A stretch of 35,673 nucleotides of DNA, from positions 1 to 35,673 of the forward strand of contig JAMPHB010000013.1 in the NCBI GenBank assembly GCA_023663685.1, written 5' to 3'. This DNA comes from Blautia sp. Its GTDB lineage: Bacteria > Bacillota > Clostridia > Lachnospirales > Lachnospiraceae. The notes beneath the pieces were generated by a model. That model was not told the DNA's origin, did no database searches, and was given only the letters and a program-made list of their open reading frames with translations. This document shows, piece after piece, positions 1-7,349 of the stretch. Position numbers and translations under genes: made by a program. The number at the start of each line of letters is the position of its first letter. The first letter of the stretch is position 1.

Positions 1-37
1 CTGGCGGTCTATCTCTTGTTTTTAGTTGCTTGCTTCT

Positions 38-541
38 TTACCGTACATGAGCATTCACACGGGTCATGTCATACATGGTGGATGCCACTGTCGCCCTGAT
101 ACGGGTATCCAGCGCCGCTGCATTTAACGCCATGCCTCCCCAGCCGCAAATACCAATAATACCGATTTTCTCCGAATCAACATTTTCCTGGACAGACAGA
201 AAATCCACCGCCGCCTGAAAATCCTCCGTATTGATATCGGGAGAGGCCATATATCTCGGCTCTCCGCCGCTTTCTCCCGTGTATGACGGGTCAAAAGCGA
301 TCGTCAAAAACCCGCGCTCCGCCATTGTCTGGGCGTACAGTCCCGCCGCCTGCTCTTTAACTGCTCCAAAGGGGCCGCAGACCGCAATGGCCGCCTGCCT
401 GCCGGAAGCTTCCTTCGGCTCATACAGATCGGCCGCCAGTGTGATGCCATAGCGATTATGAAAGGTGACCTTTCTGTGATTGACGCGTTCACTTTTCGGG
501 AATGTTTTATCCCACTCCATCTCCAGCTTTAAATCTTCCAT
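38..541 (-). pseudogene. alpha/beta hydrolase (dienelactone hydrolase-like), C-terminally truncated
   Basis: The 167 aa reading frame matches the N-terminal half of YcjY-like / dienelactone hydrolase-like alpha/beta hydrolases, which are usually around 300 aa. A strand 'AIAVCGPFGAVKEQ' and the following 'FDPSYTGESGG' form the oxyanion-side loop. The nucleophile elbow reads G-I-C-G-W-G-G, so the nucleophile would be Cys. The frame stops 18 residues after 'ASTMYDM', before the catalytic Asp and His expected in the second half. Family members normally continue there, so I infer a frameshift or nonsense lesion; the window edge hides the rest. The start at 541 is chosen because AAGAAAGGA lies just upstream, whereas the longer frame has no good ribosome binding site. 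It is divergent from the LysR gene and has its own promoter at 585-613. The hydrolase fold is fairly sure; the substrate is unknown. Confidence 0.6.
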
Positions 542-584
542 AATGATTCCATCCTTTCTTTTCCAATAATTATTTTTGTTCTTT

Positions 585-613
585 ATTATATAAAACAGCC
601 CGTGGTATTTCAA
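585..613 (-). promoter_or_regulatory. sigma-A-type promoter for the hydrolase gene
   Basis: On the minus strand the -35 TTGAAA (608-613) and a perfect -10 TATAAT (585-590) are separated by 17 bp. Transcription would start near 578, about 37 bases before the chosen start codon. Confidence 0.65.
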
Positions 614-635
614 ATATCTATTTTTTATATCATGT

Positions 636-652
636 TATTCTTGACAAGAATA
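636..652. promoter_or_regulatory. perfect 17-bp palindrome, likely LysR operator (T-N11-A)
   Basis: TATTCTTGACAAGAATA is a perfect palindrome (8+1+8) and contains a T-N11-A LysR box. It covers the -35 of the LysR promoter and lies centred about 66 bp upstream of the predicted hydrolase transcription start. That is the classic place for a LysR recognition site that represses its own gene and activates the divergent one. The binding is inferred from position and symmetry. Confidence 0.6.
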
Positions 653-669
653 TCTTTCCAAGTCATAAT
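641..669 (+). promoter_or_regulatory. promoter for the LysR gene
   Basis: A perfect -35 TTGACA (641-646) and -10 CATAAT (664-669) are separated by 17 bp. Transcription would begin near 676, downstream of the ATG at 671, which supports the start codon at 698. Confidence 0.65.
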
Positions 670-697
670 AATGAAAAAACAAGCGGGGGAGCGTTAC

Positions 698-1594
698 ATG
701 GAAATACGATTATTACGCTATTTTTTAGAAATCGCAAGGGAAGAAAATATGACAAGGGCGGCGGAAAGCCTGCACATTTCCCAGCCCACGCTTTCCAAGC
801 AGATGAAAGAACTGGAGCAGGAATTGGGAAAAAAGCTGTTCCGGCGCGGAAGCACAAGCATGAAGCTTACCGATGAGGGGATGCTCCTGCGCAGGCGTGC
901 GGAAGATATTTTAGCTATGGTGGATAAGACGACGGCTGAGTTTATGTCCCTTGATGAGATAAACGGCGGGGACGTCTATATTGGCTGTGCGGAATCCTAT
1001 CTGATCTGCCATCTGGCGCAGGTAATCCGCGAATTTCAGCAGGAATACCCTCTTATGCGCTACCATCTGTTAAGTGGCAATACGGAAAACGTTGCCGAAC
1101 GGCTTGACCGTGGACTCCTTGATTTTGCTTTCATTGTAGAACCCCCGAATCTTTCCAAATATAATTATATTGAAGTTCCCAGCTCAGACAAATGGGGAGT
1201 TGTTATGAGAAAGGACAGTCCGCTTGCAAAAAAGCAGAGAATATATGTAGAAGATCTGTACGGTCTGCCTTTGCTCTGCTCTGACCAGGCGATGAAAGTG
1301 GATATTCCGAGATGGTGCGGGGAAAAAGCAGATAACCTTATCCTGTCCGGCACCCTGAACCTTGTTTACAACGGCTCTGTATTTGTAAAAGAAGGCTTGG
1401 GATATATGCTTTCTTTTGACAAACTCAGCAATACCGGCAGCGACAGCGATCTGTGCTTCCGCCCACTGGAGCCGCCGCTGGAAACCAAAATGTACATTAT
1501 CTGGAAAAAATATCAGCTGTTTTCCCCGATTGCCGATTTGCTGTTAAAGGCGATTCGGGAGCATTTTGAGGGGGACAAAGCAGGCCGGTCTTGA
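698..1594 (+). CDS. LysR family transcriptional regulator
   Basis: This 298 aa protein has the standard LysR layout and length. An N-terminal winged helix-turn-helix (about residues 1-60, 'MTRAAESLHISQPTLSKQMKELEQELGKKLF') is followed by a linker helix and a periplasmic-binding-like effector domain (about residues 90-295). The start at 698 is chosen because GGGGGAG precedes it at about 7 nt and because the predicted promoter excludes the upstream ATG at 671. It is divergent from the hydrolase at 38-541 and probably controls it through the palindrome at 636-652, which also overlaps its own -35 and suggests autoregulation. The effector cannot be told from sequence. Its partner hydrolase appears broken, so the target may be lost in this strain. 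Confidence 0.9.
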   Translation: MEIRLLRYFLEIAREENMTRAAESLHISQPTLSKQMKELEQELGKKLFRRGSTSMKLTDEGMLLRRRAEDILAMVDKTTAEFMSLDEINGGDVYIGCAESYLICHLAQVIREFQQEYPLMRYHLLSGNTENVAERLDRGLLDFAFIVEPPNLSKYNYIEVPSSDKWGVVMRKDSPLAKKQRIYVEDLYGLPLLCSDQAMKVDIPRWCGEKADNLILSGTLNLVYNGSVFVKEGLGYMLSFDKLSNTGSDSDLCFRPLEPPLETKMYIIWKKYQLFSPIADLLLKAIREHFEGDKAGRS

Positions 1595-1624
1595 CGCAGG
1601 AGCAAAGAACTCCCAGTAATTTCC

Positions 1625-2434
1625 TTATTTCTCATACGGTATTCGGAAATAGTCCAGGTACGCTTTGAACTTATCTTGTGCCAAACGGCAGGTATCCATC
1701 AGATATCCTCGTTCGGATTTCCACTCGTACAGTCCCCGATAGTAGAACATTTTCAGTTCTTCATCAATGATAAACGGGACGATGCCGTTCCGCAGGCATT
1801 CTTTGAACAAGATGAGCCTGCCCACGCGGCCGTTGCCGTCCTGAAATGGATGAATCGACTCAAACTCATAATGAAAAGCGATAAGCTCCTCCAGCGTTTT
1901 TTCTTTTACGGCATTGTAGGAGCGCAACAATTCCTTCATGCGTCCCGCCACTTCTTCCGGGGCTGCTGTATCACGTCCTCCGACTTCGTTCGGCAGCTTT
2001 TTGTAAGCACCCACTGCGAACCAGTCCTTGCGGGAATCACTGGTGCCGCTTTTTAACATCAGGTGCAGGCTTTTAATGAACGCCTCTCTCAACGGCTGGT
2101 TAGCCTGCTCAATTGTGAGATCTATACAGCGGAAGTGATTTGCCGTTTCAACAATGTCATCTACATTGACAGGGCCGCTTTCTATGCCAATCGTATTTGT
2201 CTCATAAATATAACGGGTCTGGTCATGGGTCAGACTGCTTCCTTCGATGTGATTGGAGTTGTATGTGAGTTCAATCTGCACCTTGTGATAAATGCCGCCC
2301 TTTACACCACCGGCTTTCTCCATGCGCAGGAACTCCAATAAATTCCCCGGTGCGTTCGATTTTCGGTTTACCCGTGCCGTCTGCTCCGACACGCCCTCTT
2401 TTTTTGCAATTTCCGAAACCGATAAATGCTTCAT
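1625..2434 (-). CDS. Fic (Fido) domain protein with N-terminal inhibitory motif
   Basis: This 269 aa protein is a probable AMP-transferase (AMPylator) of the Fic family, cytoplasmic. The active-site loop H-P-F-Q-D-G-N-G-R-V-G-R (His195 to Arg206) fits HxFx(D/E)GNGRxxR completely, so the catalytic His and the phosphate-binding residues are all present. Near the N-terminus S60-N-H-I-E64-G65 fits the (S/T)xxxE(G/N) inhibitory helix, which places it with class II Fic proteins that hold themselves inactive. The first 25 residues ('VSEIAKKEGVSEQTARVNRK') resemble a short helix-turn-helix. The start at 2434 has GGAGGTG at close spacing. It ends 30 bp from the convergent LysR gene, and no antitoxin partner is adjacent, consistent with an internal inhibitor. 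The target protein is unknown. Confidence 0.85.
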   Translation of the reverse strand: MKHLSVSEIAKKEGVSEQTARVNRKSNAPGNLLEFLRMEKAGGVKGGIYHKVQIELTYNSNHIEGSSLTHDQTRYIYETNTIGIESGPVNVDDIVETANHFRCIDLTIEQANQPLREAFIKSLHLMLKSGTSDSRKDWFAVGAYKKLPNEVGGRDTAAPEEVAGRMKELLRSYNAVKEKTLEELIAFHYEFESIHPFQDGNGRVGRLILFKECLRNGIVPFIIDEELKMFYYRGLYEWKSERGYLMDTCRLAQDKFKAYLDYFRIPYEK

Positions 2435-2627
2435 AAAGCACCTCCATGTTCATTCCATTATACCATGTCACCAGGCGAAGCTTGATGACGGCAATATTCG
2501 TGCTGCTTTTGCACGAAGTAAAATAAACTCTTTATGCTTATTTTACCATATTATTGGCAATAAACCAGCGGTTTACCCCTGAATATTTTGATTGTTTTTG
2601 CCGTTACCGGAAAAGCCAAACTAAAAA

Positions 2628-2665
2628 GGCCTAAAACCATTCTCTAATGATTTTAAGCCTTTTTT
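2628..2665. terminator. intrinsic terminator downstream of tRNA-Pro
   Basis: Two 13-nt arms (2628-2640 and 2647-2659) pair throughout with a few G-U pairs and a loop of about 6 nt. On the minus strand the stem is followed by TTTTT (2623-2627), so it would end the tRNA transcript. The plus side also has a six-T tract (2660-2665), so it may work both ways. Confidence 0.75.
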
Positions 2666-2667
2666 CA

Positions 2668-2741
2668 TCGGCGCGACAGGATTTGAACCTGCGACCTCTG
2701 CGTCCCGAACGCAGCGCTCTACCAAACTGAGCCACGCGCCG
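2668..2741 (-). tRNA. tRNA-Pro (anticodon CGG)
   Basis: The 74-nt cloverleaf is complete. The 7-bp acceptor stem CGGCGCG/CGCGCCG has discriminator A. A D-arm contains 'TGGCTCAGTTTGGTAGAGC', and the anticodon stem CTGCG/CGCAG encloses loop TTCGGGA. The T-arm contains GGTTCAAATCC. The anticodon CGG reads CCG proline codons. No CCA is encoded. It is a single tRNA with a hairpin terminator directly downstream. Confidence 0.95.
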
Positions 2742-2833
2742 TCTGCCACTATTGTAAAAATGTCCTTTTCACTCGTGCCAATCTATAGTATCATATATTT
2801 AGAAGTTTGTCCACAACTTTTTTTAAATACACC

Positions 2834-3103
2834 AAAATCAATTTTATATGGACAGACGGCGACGTGTGCCAAGATTCACGCTATCGGTTCCGTCAAATGG
2901 ATTTTCTAAATGTTCTGGGGAAGCTACAAGCTTTGACGCGACCGCCCGCAAATCGCCATCGTGGCTTAGTGCGGGCTTTACGGTACATCGTGTCCCGTAA
3001 TCGCTGGTTATGTGCAGAACATTAAGAAAATCCTATTTTCCCTCACAAAGATAGCTTGGGAATCGTTTTGCGCACGCCACCGTCTGTCATAAAAATTGAT
3101 TTC
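2834..3103. repeat. MITE-like element with long imperfect inverted repeats
   Basis: The two ends of this stretch of about 270 bp are imperfect inverted copies of each other. Outer arms carry GACAGACGG (left, about 2850-2858) and its complement (right, about 3079-3088), preceded and followed by an ATCAATTTTAT / ATAAAAATTGAT pair. Further in, GGATTTTCTAAATGTTCTG (2899-2917) matches the complement of 3015-3033 at 18 of 19 bases. The centre holds smaller hairpins, for example CCCGCA...TGCGGG around 2943-2975. Small open frames inside (2807-3025 and 3008-3340) are mirror products of the symmetry and not convincing genes. It resembles a non-autonomous mobile element or a large structured RNA. Confidence 0.55.
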
Positions 3104-3130
3104 TGCAATTACAAAAAGGAGAACACGACC

Positions 3131-3862
3131 ATGTATCAAACGGCATGTATCACCGGAGCCTCCCGCGGCATCGGGGCGGCAGCGGCAAGGCGGCTGGCCG
3201 CAGAAGGCTACCATCTGTCCCTGTGCTGCCGGCACAACCACGAACAGCTTCACGCACTCGCCAGAGAGCTGGAAGCAGACTATTCTGTACAAGTCCTCTG
3301 CTTCGCGGGGGATGTGGCGGATTACGCCTTTATGGAGCACATGATCACACAGACACTGGCCGCCTTCGGACAGATTGACCTGCTTGTCAACAATGCCGGA
3401 ATCTCCTATATCGGCCTTCTGACAGACATGACTATCGACGACTGGAATAAGCTTGTGGCGACGAACCTGACCTCTGTATTTTCCGCCTGCCGGCTCACGA
3501 TTCCCTCCATGGTCTCCAGAAAGCGGGGAACCATCATCAACATCTCATCTGTCTGGGGAATCGCCGGGGCGAGCTGCGAAGCGGCCTACAGCGCCTGCAA
3601 GGGCGGCGTCAACGCATTTACCCGGGCGCTGGGAAAGGAGCTTGCCCCCAGCCACATTCAGGTAAACGCCATCGCCCCCGGCGTCATAGACACTGACATG
3701 AACCGCGGCTTCTCCGAAGAGGAGCGCAAAGCACTGACCGACGAAATTCCCGCCGGGCGCATGGGAACGCCCGAGGAGGCCGCGGAGCTCATTTTACAGC
3801 TTGCGCAGGCTCCCTCCTATCTGACCGGACAGATCCTCACCATGGACGGTGGCTGGCTGTAG
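3131..3862 (+). CDS. ymfI: SDR family oxidoreductase, probable EF-P 5-aminopentanone reductase
   Basis: This is a 243 aa cytosolic NAD(P)-dependent short-chain dehydrogenase. It has the cofactor motif TGASRGIG (residues 8-15), the structural NNAG motif, a catalytic Ser in 'NISSVWG', and the YSACK active-site Tyr/Lys. The region 'SSVWGIAGASCEAAYSACKGG', the 'AIAPGVIDTDMN' segment and the ending 'TGQILTMDGGWL' are very like the Clostridial proteins annotated as elongation factor P 5-aminopentanone reductase (YmfI). In Bacillus that enzyme finishes the 5-aminopentanol modification of EF-P. A general FabG-like reductase is the alternative. AAAAAGGAGA precedes the ATG at 3131. It stands alone, just after the MITE-like repeat and convergent with the debranching gene (5 bp apart). 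Confidence 0.75.
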   Translation: MYQTACITGASRGIGAAAARRLAAEGYHLSLCCRHNHEQLHALARELEADYSVQVLCFAGDVADYAFMEHMITQTLAAFGQIDLLVNNAGISYIGLLTDMTIDDWNKLVATNLTSVFSACRLTIPSMVSRKRGTIINISSVWGIAGASCEAAYSACKGGVNAFTRALGKELAPSHIQVNAIAPGVIDTDMNRGFSEEERKALTDEIPAGRMGTPEEAAELILQLAQAPSYLTGQILTMDGGWL

Positions 3863-3867
3863 CCTGC

Positions 3868-6138
3868 CTACGCCTCCTTCTCCGGCACGTTCTTTTCCGC
3901 CACAAGAATCACGGTAGACCGCGCGGCGATGCCCACATGGCTCGGCCCGTACACCTCCGTGTTCGCCTGAAAGTCTATGCCGTCATGGTATTCACAGTTG
4001 GTATTGGCTACCACCCTCCAGTGCCAGCCGACCGGCGGCTCCGGCAGATGCATGGTCAGAAGCTCCCAGTAGGAATTCATGCCGTAAAATACGATATCGT
4101 CCTCCGTCTCATCCTTATTTCTCCCCGCATACATGATTCCAATCAGGCGCGACTCAAAATCCGTATAGCTCTGGTAAGGCTCGCCGTTGTGGATGCTGAT
4201 CATTGGAAGTCCGCACTCCGCAGGCTTTGTATTTTTCCGGAGCACCGGATGCTCTGCGCGGAAATGAATCATAAACCGCACAAAATCGTGAATCTCCTGA
4301 TACTCCTTGAGGCGGTTCCAGTCCAGCCATGAGATAATATTATCCTGACAGTAGGCATTATTATTGCCAAACTGTGTGTTGCAGAATTCATCTCCCGCCA
4401 AAAACATCGCAGGCCCCCGGCTGCACATCAGCGCGGCAAACGCATTCTTTACCAGTCTGCGGCGGAGTCCCTCTACCTTCTTGTCCGTCGTGGGGCCTTC
4501 ACAGCCGCAGTTCCAGCTGTGGCCGTTGTTGTCCCCATCGGTATTGTCCCAGCCATTCTTCTCATTGTGCTTCTCATTATAAGAATACAGATCATACAGC
4601 GTAAACCCGTCGTGGCAGGTCAGAAAGTTCACAGAGGCACTGTAGCCGCGGCTCTGGGGATCATACATGTCCGGCGAGCCCGTAATCCTCGTGATTGCCC
4701 GGCCTGCCGACCCGGAATCCCCCTTCAGAAAACAGCGCATATCGTCCCGGTAACGTCCATTCCACTCCGCCCAGCGGTTCCACGAGGGGAAGCTTCCCAC
4801 CTGATACAGCCCCCCGGCATCCCACGCCTCCGCAATGAGCTTCATCTTACTTAAAGTCGAATCAAATGCCAACTCCTCGAGAATCGGTGGGTTTTCCATC
4901 GGCGCCCCGTTCTGGTCGCGCCCCAGAATCGAGGCCAGATCGAAACGGAAGCCGTCCACCCGGTACTCTACCGCCCAGTAATGCAGACAGTCCATAATAA
5001 ACCGTCGTACCACCGGATGATTGCAGTTGAGCACATTGCCGCAGCCGCTGAAATTGTAATATTTCCCATCCGGGGTCAGCATATAGTAAATATTGTTGTC
5101 TATACCCTTAAAGCAGAAGCTGGGTCCCATCTCGTTGCCCTCCGCCGTATGATTGAACACCACGTCGAGAATCACCTCGATACCATTCTGCTTCAATTCC
5201 AAAATCAGACGCTTTAACTCGTCTCCCTCGTGGTTGTGCTCCTCCTGAACGGCGTAGCTGGTATTCGGGGAAAAGAAGGACACCGTATTATAGCCCCAGT
5301 AATTGTAGAGCTGTACATCGTCCACCCTCCGGGCATTTTCCATCTCATCAAACTCAAAGATCGGCATGAGCTCCACCGCGTTGATGCCGAGATCCTTCAG
5401 ATACGGAATCTTCTGCCGCAGCCCCTCAAAAGTGCCTCCGCCCTGCACCCCGGAGGACTTGTCTTTGGTAAAGCCCCGCACATGGGTCTCATAGATCACC
5501 AGATCCTCAAAGCGGTGGTTCAGCTGCTTCGTATTGCCCCAGTCAAAATTGCTCTTTACCACGCGCGCCTTGTAGACAAAAGCCCTGTCTCCCTCGGGCT
5601 TATCCCCCCAGTTCCTCTGGCCGGTAACGGCGCGGGCGTAGGGGTCAAGAATCACATTTTCCTTATTAAAGAGCTTCCCCTTTGCGGGATTGTAGGCTCC
5701 ATCAAACTGGTACGCATACTCAAACTCCGCAATGTTTAATCCAAATACCAGAATGGAATAGGTATCTCCAATGCGGTAGGACTTGGGAATCCGAATCTTG
5801 GCGTATGGCTCTGCCTCCGCCGGACGGAACAAAAGCAGGGTACAGCTCTTCGCTCCGTGGGAGCTGACTGTGAAGCTGACCGCATTGCCCGACTGATAGG
5901 CTCCGCTCATGCGGAAAAACCCGGGTCTCACGTCAAAGCCGTCAATGTGGTCGAGCGGGCGCAGCCCGTCCCCGATCACCTCTTCCCCATAGCGCGGCTT
6001 ATAGCCAGTCATCACCGTCACGTCCGGCTGGGGCTTTTCCCGTTCCTGCTGCCCCGGCTCCGCAGAACGCCTCGTGATCTGTGGGAGCCGGTTTTCCGTG
6101 CCTGCATAAATTCGTTTCTTTTTATATTTCCTTGCCAT
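3868..6138 (-). CDS. glgX: glycogen debranching enzyme, GlgX/isoamylase type (GH13)
   Basis: This 756 aa cytosolic protein would hydrolyse alpha-1,6 branches of glycogen or imported alpha-glucans. An N-terminal CBM48-like beta domain (about residues 60-170) precedes a GH13 barrel with all four conserved regions. These are DVVFNHT (I), GFRFDLA with nucleophile Asp400 (II), IAEAWD with acid/base Glu437 (III) and CHDGFTL with Asp510 (IV). Length fits bacterial GlgX/isoamylase enzymes. The frame extends to a GTG at 6147, but ATG 6138 is preferred because GAGG lies 8 nt before it. That ribosome binding site lies in the last codons and gap after capA (12 bp away), so the two are cotranscribed. The basic start 'MARKYKKKR' is not a signal peptide. 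Pullulanase-like specificity cannot be excluded. Confidence 0.9.
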   Translation of the reverse strand: MARKYKKKRIYAGTENRLPQITRRSAEPGQQEREKPQPDVTVMTGYKPRYGEEVIGDGLRPLDHIDGFDVRPGFFRMSGAYQSGNAVSFTVSSHGAKSCTLLLFRPAEAEPYAKIRIPKSYRIGDTYSILVFGLNIAEFEYAYQFDGAYNPAKGKLFNKENVILDPYARAVTGQRNWGDKPEGDRAFVYKARVVKSNFDWGNTKQLNHRFEDLVIYETHVRGFTKDKSSGVQGGGTFEGLRQKIPYLKDLGINAVELMPIFEFDEMENARRVDDVQLYNYWGYNTVSFFSPNTSYAVQEEHNHEGDELKRLILELKQNGIEVILDVVFNHTAEGNEMGPSFCFKGIDNNIYYMLTPDGKYYNFSGCGNVLNCNHPVVRRFIMDCLHYWAVEYRVDGFRFDLASILGRDQNGAPMENPPILEELAFDSTLSKMKLIAEAWDAGGLYQVGSFPSWNRWAEWNGRYRDDMRCFLKGDSGSAGRAITRITGSPDMYDPQSRGYSASVNFLTCHDGFTLYDLYSYNEKHNEKNGWDNTDGDNNGHSWNCGCEGPTTDKKVEGLRRRLVKNAFAALMCSRGPAMFLAGDEFCNTQFGNNNAYCQDNIISWLDWNRLKEYQEIHDFVRFMIHFRAEHPVLRKNTKPAECGLPMISIHNGEPYQSYTDFESRLIGIMYAGRNKDETEDDIVFYGMNSYWELLTMHLPEPPVGWHWRVVANTNCEYHDGIDFQANTEVYGPSHVGIAARSTVILVAEKNVPEKEA

Positions 6139-6149
6139 CGTATACACCT

Positions 6150-7349
6150 CTACTCATTTTCTGGTTTGAGCATCAATTTTCCATTTGTATCCAGACAAAT
6201 ATTACTGTATGCCTCCGAATAATCGTTCATATCCTCAATAATAGCCGCCCATCTCTCGCCCTCGACCACCGTCGGCTGAAAATCGTTGCGGCTGGTGGTC
6301 GAGCTTATGCTGCAGGGTATCATTTCGGCGTTTACATCCGGTTGCAGCACTCCGTCCACAAAGGTAAAAGTCTGCTGATAAATCGCTGTATCCTTCACCG
6401 CCGGATTCCGGTTTCCGCCAAAACAGAAATTGCCGAGACTGTAGCAGATCACCTTGCCCCCGTACAGCTCTATGCCCTGCAGCACATGGGGATGCGTCCC
6501 CACCACAAGATCCGCGCCCCAGTCGATGATCTGGTGTGCCATGCTGCGCTGGTAGTCGTTCGCATAGTGATCCCCCTCAATGCCCCAGTGACAGCTCGCA
6601 ATCACAAGATCCGCGCCCTGCGTGCGCAGCATCTCAATGCTATCCTTCATGTAATTGGCATGTGTTTCGTCCTGCCACAGCAGATTCGAGGAAACAATAC
6701 CGACCACCAGACCGGAATCCGTGGTGTAGGCAGCCACATGCTCATTCAGTCCATAGATAATCCCCGCGTCATCGAGCACACTCCTCGTATCGTCCAGACT
6801 CTGCTGCCCGTAGTCGTAGGTATGATTGTTCCCCAGACTGCAGGCCTCCACAGAACTTCCCGTCATAATACCAACATATTCAGGCTTTCCTTTCAGGTTC
6901 CATGTCTTTTCCACCCGGTCATTGGATTCTGTCAGCACACACTCCAGATTTACCAGTGTAAAATCATCCGCCTCAAAAATATCCCGCACTCCGTCAAAAA
7001 AATAGTTTTCTCCATTTGCGTCGTAGTATTCGTGAAATGAGCCTGCATAGCCGTGGGTCTGCGTAACCCCCAGCGTACAGTCTCCCACCGCCGTCACCGT
7101 GACTGTCTGCACCACCGGCTCCGGTATCTCCTCCGATTCTGCCTCCGTCTCCGTCCCTGCTTCCAGCCCAGTCCCGGCCGCCGCCAGACTTTCGGTTCCG
7201 ATCACAGCTTCTGTCTCCGCCGGACTTTCAGTTCCGGCCGCAGCTTCTGTCCCCTGCGCCTGCTCTGGCGGCACGCTTTCAAGACCACAGCCGCCCAGAA
7301 ACAGCACTGCCGCCAAACATGCCAGCGCATGTCCGTTATATCCTTTCAT
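6150..7349 (-). CDS. CapA-like metallophosphoesterase lipoprotein
   Basis: This 399 aa protein begins with a lipoprotein signal (lipobox LGGC, Cys21), so it should be anchored outside the membrane. Residues about 32-80 are a low-complexity Glu/Thr/Ala linker with repeated 'GTES' and 'AETEA' units. The rest is the CapA / PgsA-like fold with its hallmark segments VTAVGDCTLG, ECVLTES, SLGNNHTYDYG, SCHWGIEG, GTHPHVLQG and YSLGNFCFGGN, which carry the metal-binding Asp, Asn and His residues. CapA proteins are linked to poly-gamma-glutamate export, but many single-copy versions in Clostridia have no known role. No PgsB/PgsC partners are present. The start overlaps the methyltransferase stop (ATGA), so the two are translationally coupled. 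Confidence 0.85.
   Translation of the reverse strand: MKGYNGHALACLAAVLFLGGCGLESVPPEQAQGTEAAAGTESPAETEAVIGTESLAAAGTGLEAGTETEAESEEIPEPVVQTVTVTAVGDCTLGVTQTHGYAGSFHEYYDANGENYFFDGVRDIFEADDFTLVNLECVLTESNDRVEKTWNLKGKPEYVGIMTGSSVEACSLGNNHTYDYGQQSLDDTRSVLDDAGIIYGLNEHVAAYTTDSGLVVGIVSSNLLWQDETHANYMKDSIEMLRTQGADLVIASCHWGIEGDHYANDYQRSMAHQIIDWGADLVVGTHPHVLQGIELYGGKVICYSLGNFCFGGNRNPAVKDTAIYQQTFTFVDGVLQPDVNAEMIPCSISSTTSRNDFQPTVVEGERWAAIIEDMNDYSEAYSNICLDTNGKLMLKPENE

Noticed and set aside
2668-2741. The tRNA gene as an attachment site of an integrated element covering the following genes
   Set aside because: No integrase lies beside it and I found no repeat of the tRNA 3' end further along the window.
2807-3340. 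Two small open frames (2807-3025 plus, 3008-3340 minus) with similar 'FRQMDFLNVL' and 'VRENRIFLMF' pieces
   Set aside because: The similarity comes from the inverted repeat at the DNA level; neither frame has a convincing ribosome binding site or family match, and one runs into the SDR gene on the other strand.
4519-5739. Long plus-strand frames inside the debranching enzyme gene and similar long antisense frames in other genes
   Set aside because: They are antisense shadows of GC-rich minus-strand genes, lack ribosome binding sites and show no domain pattern.
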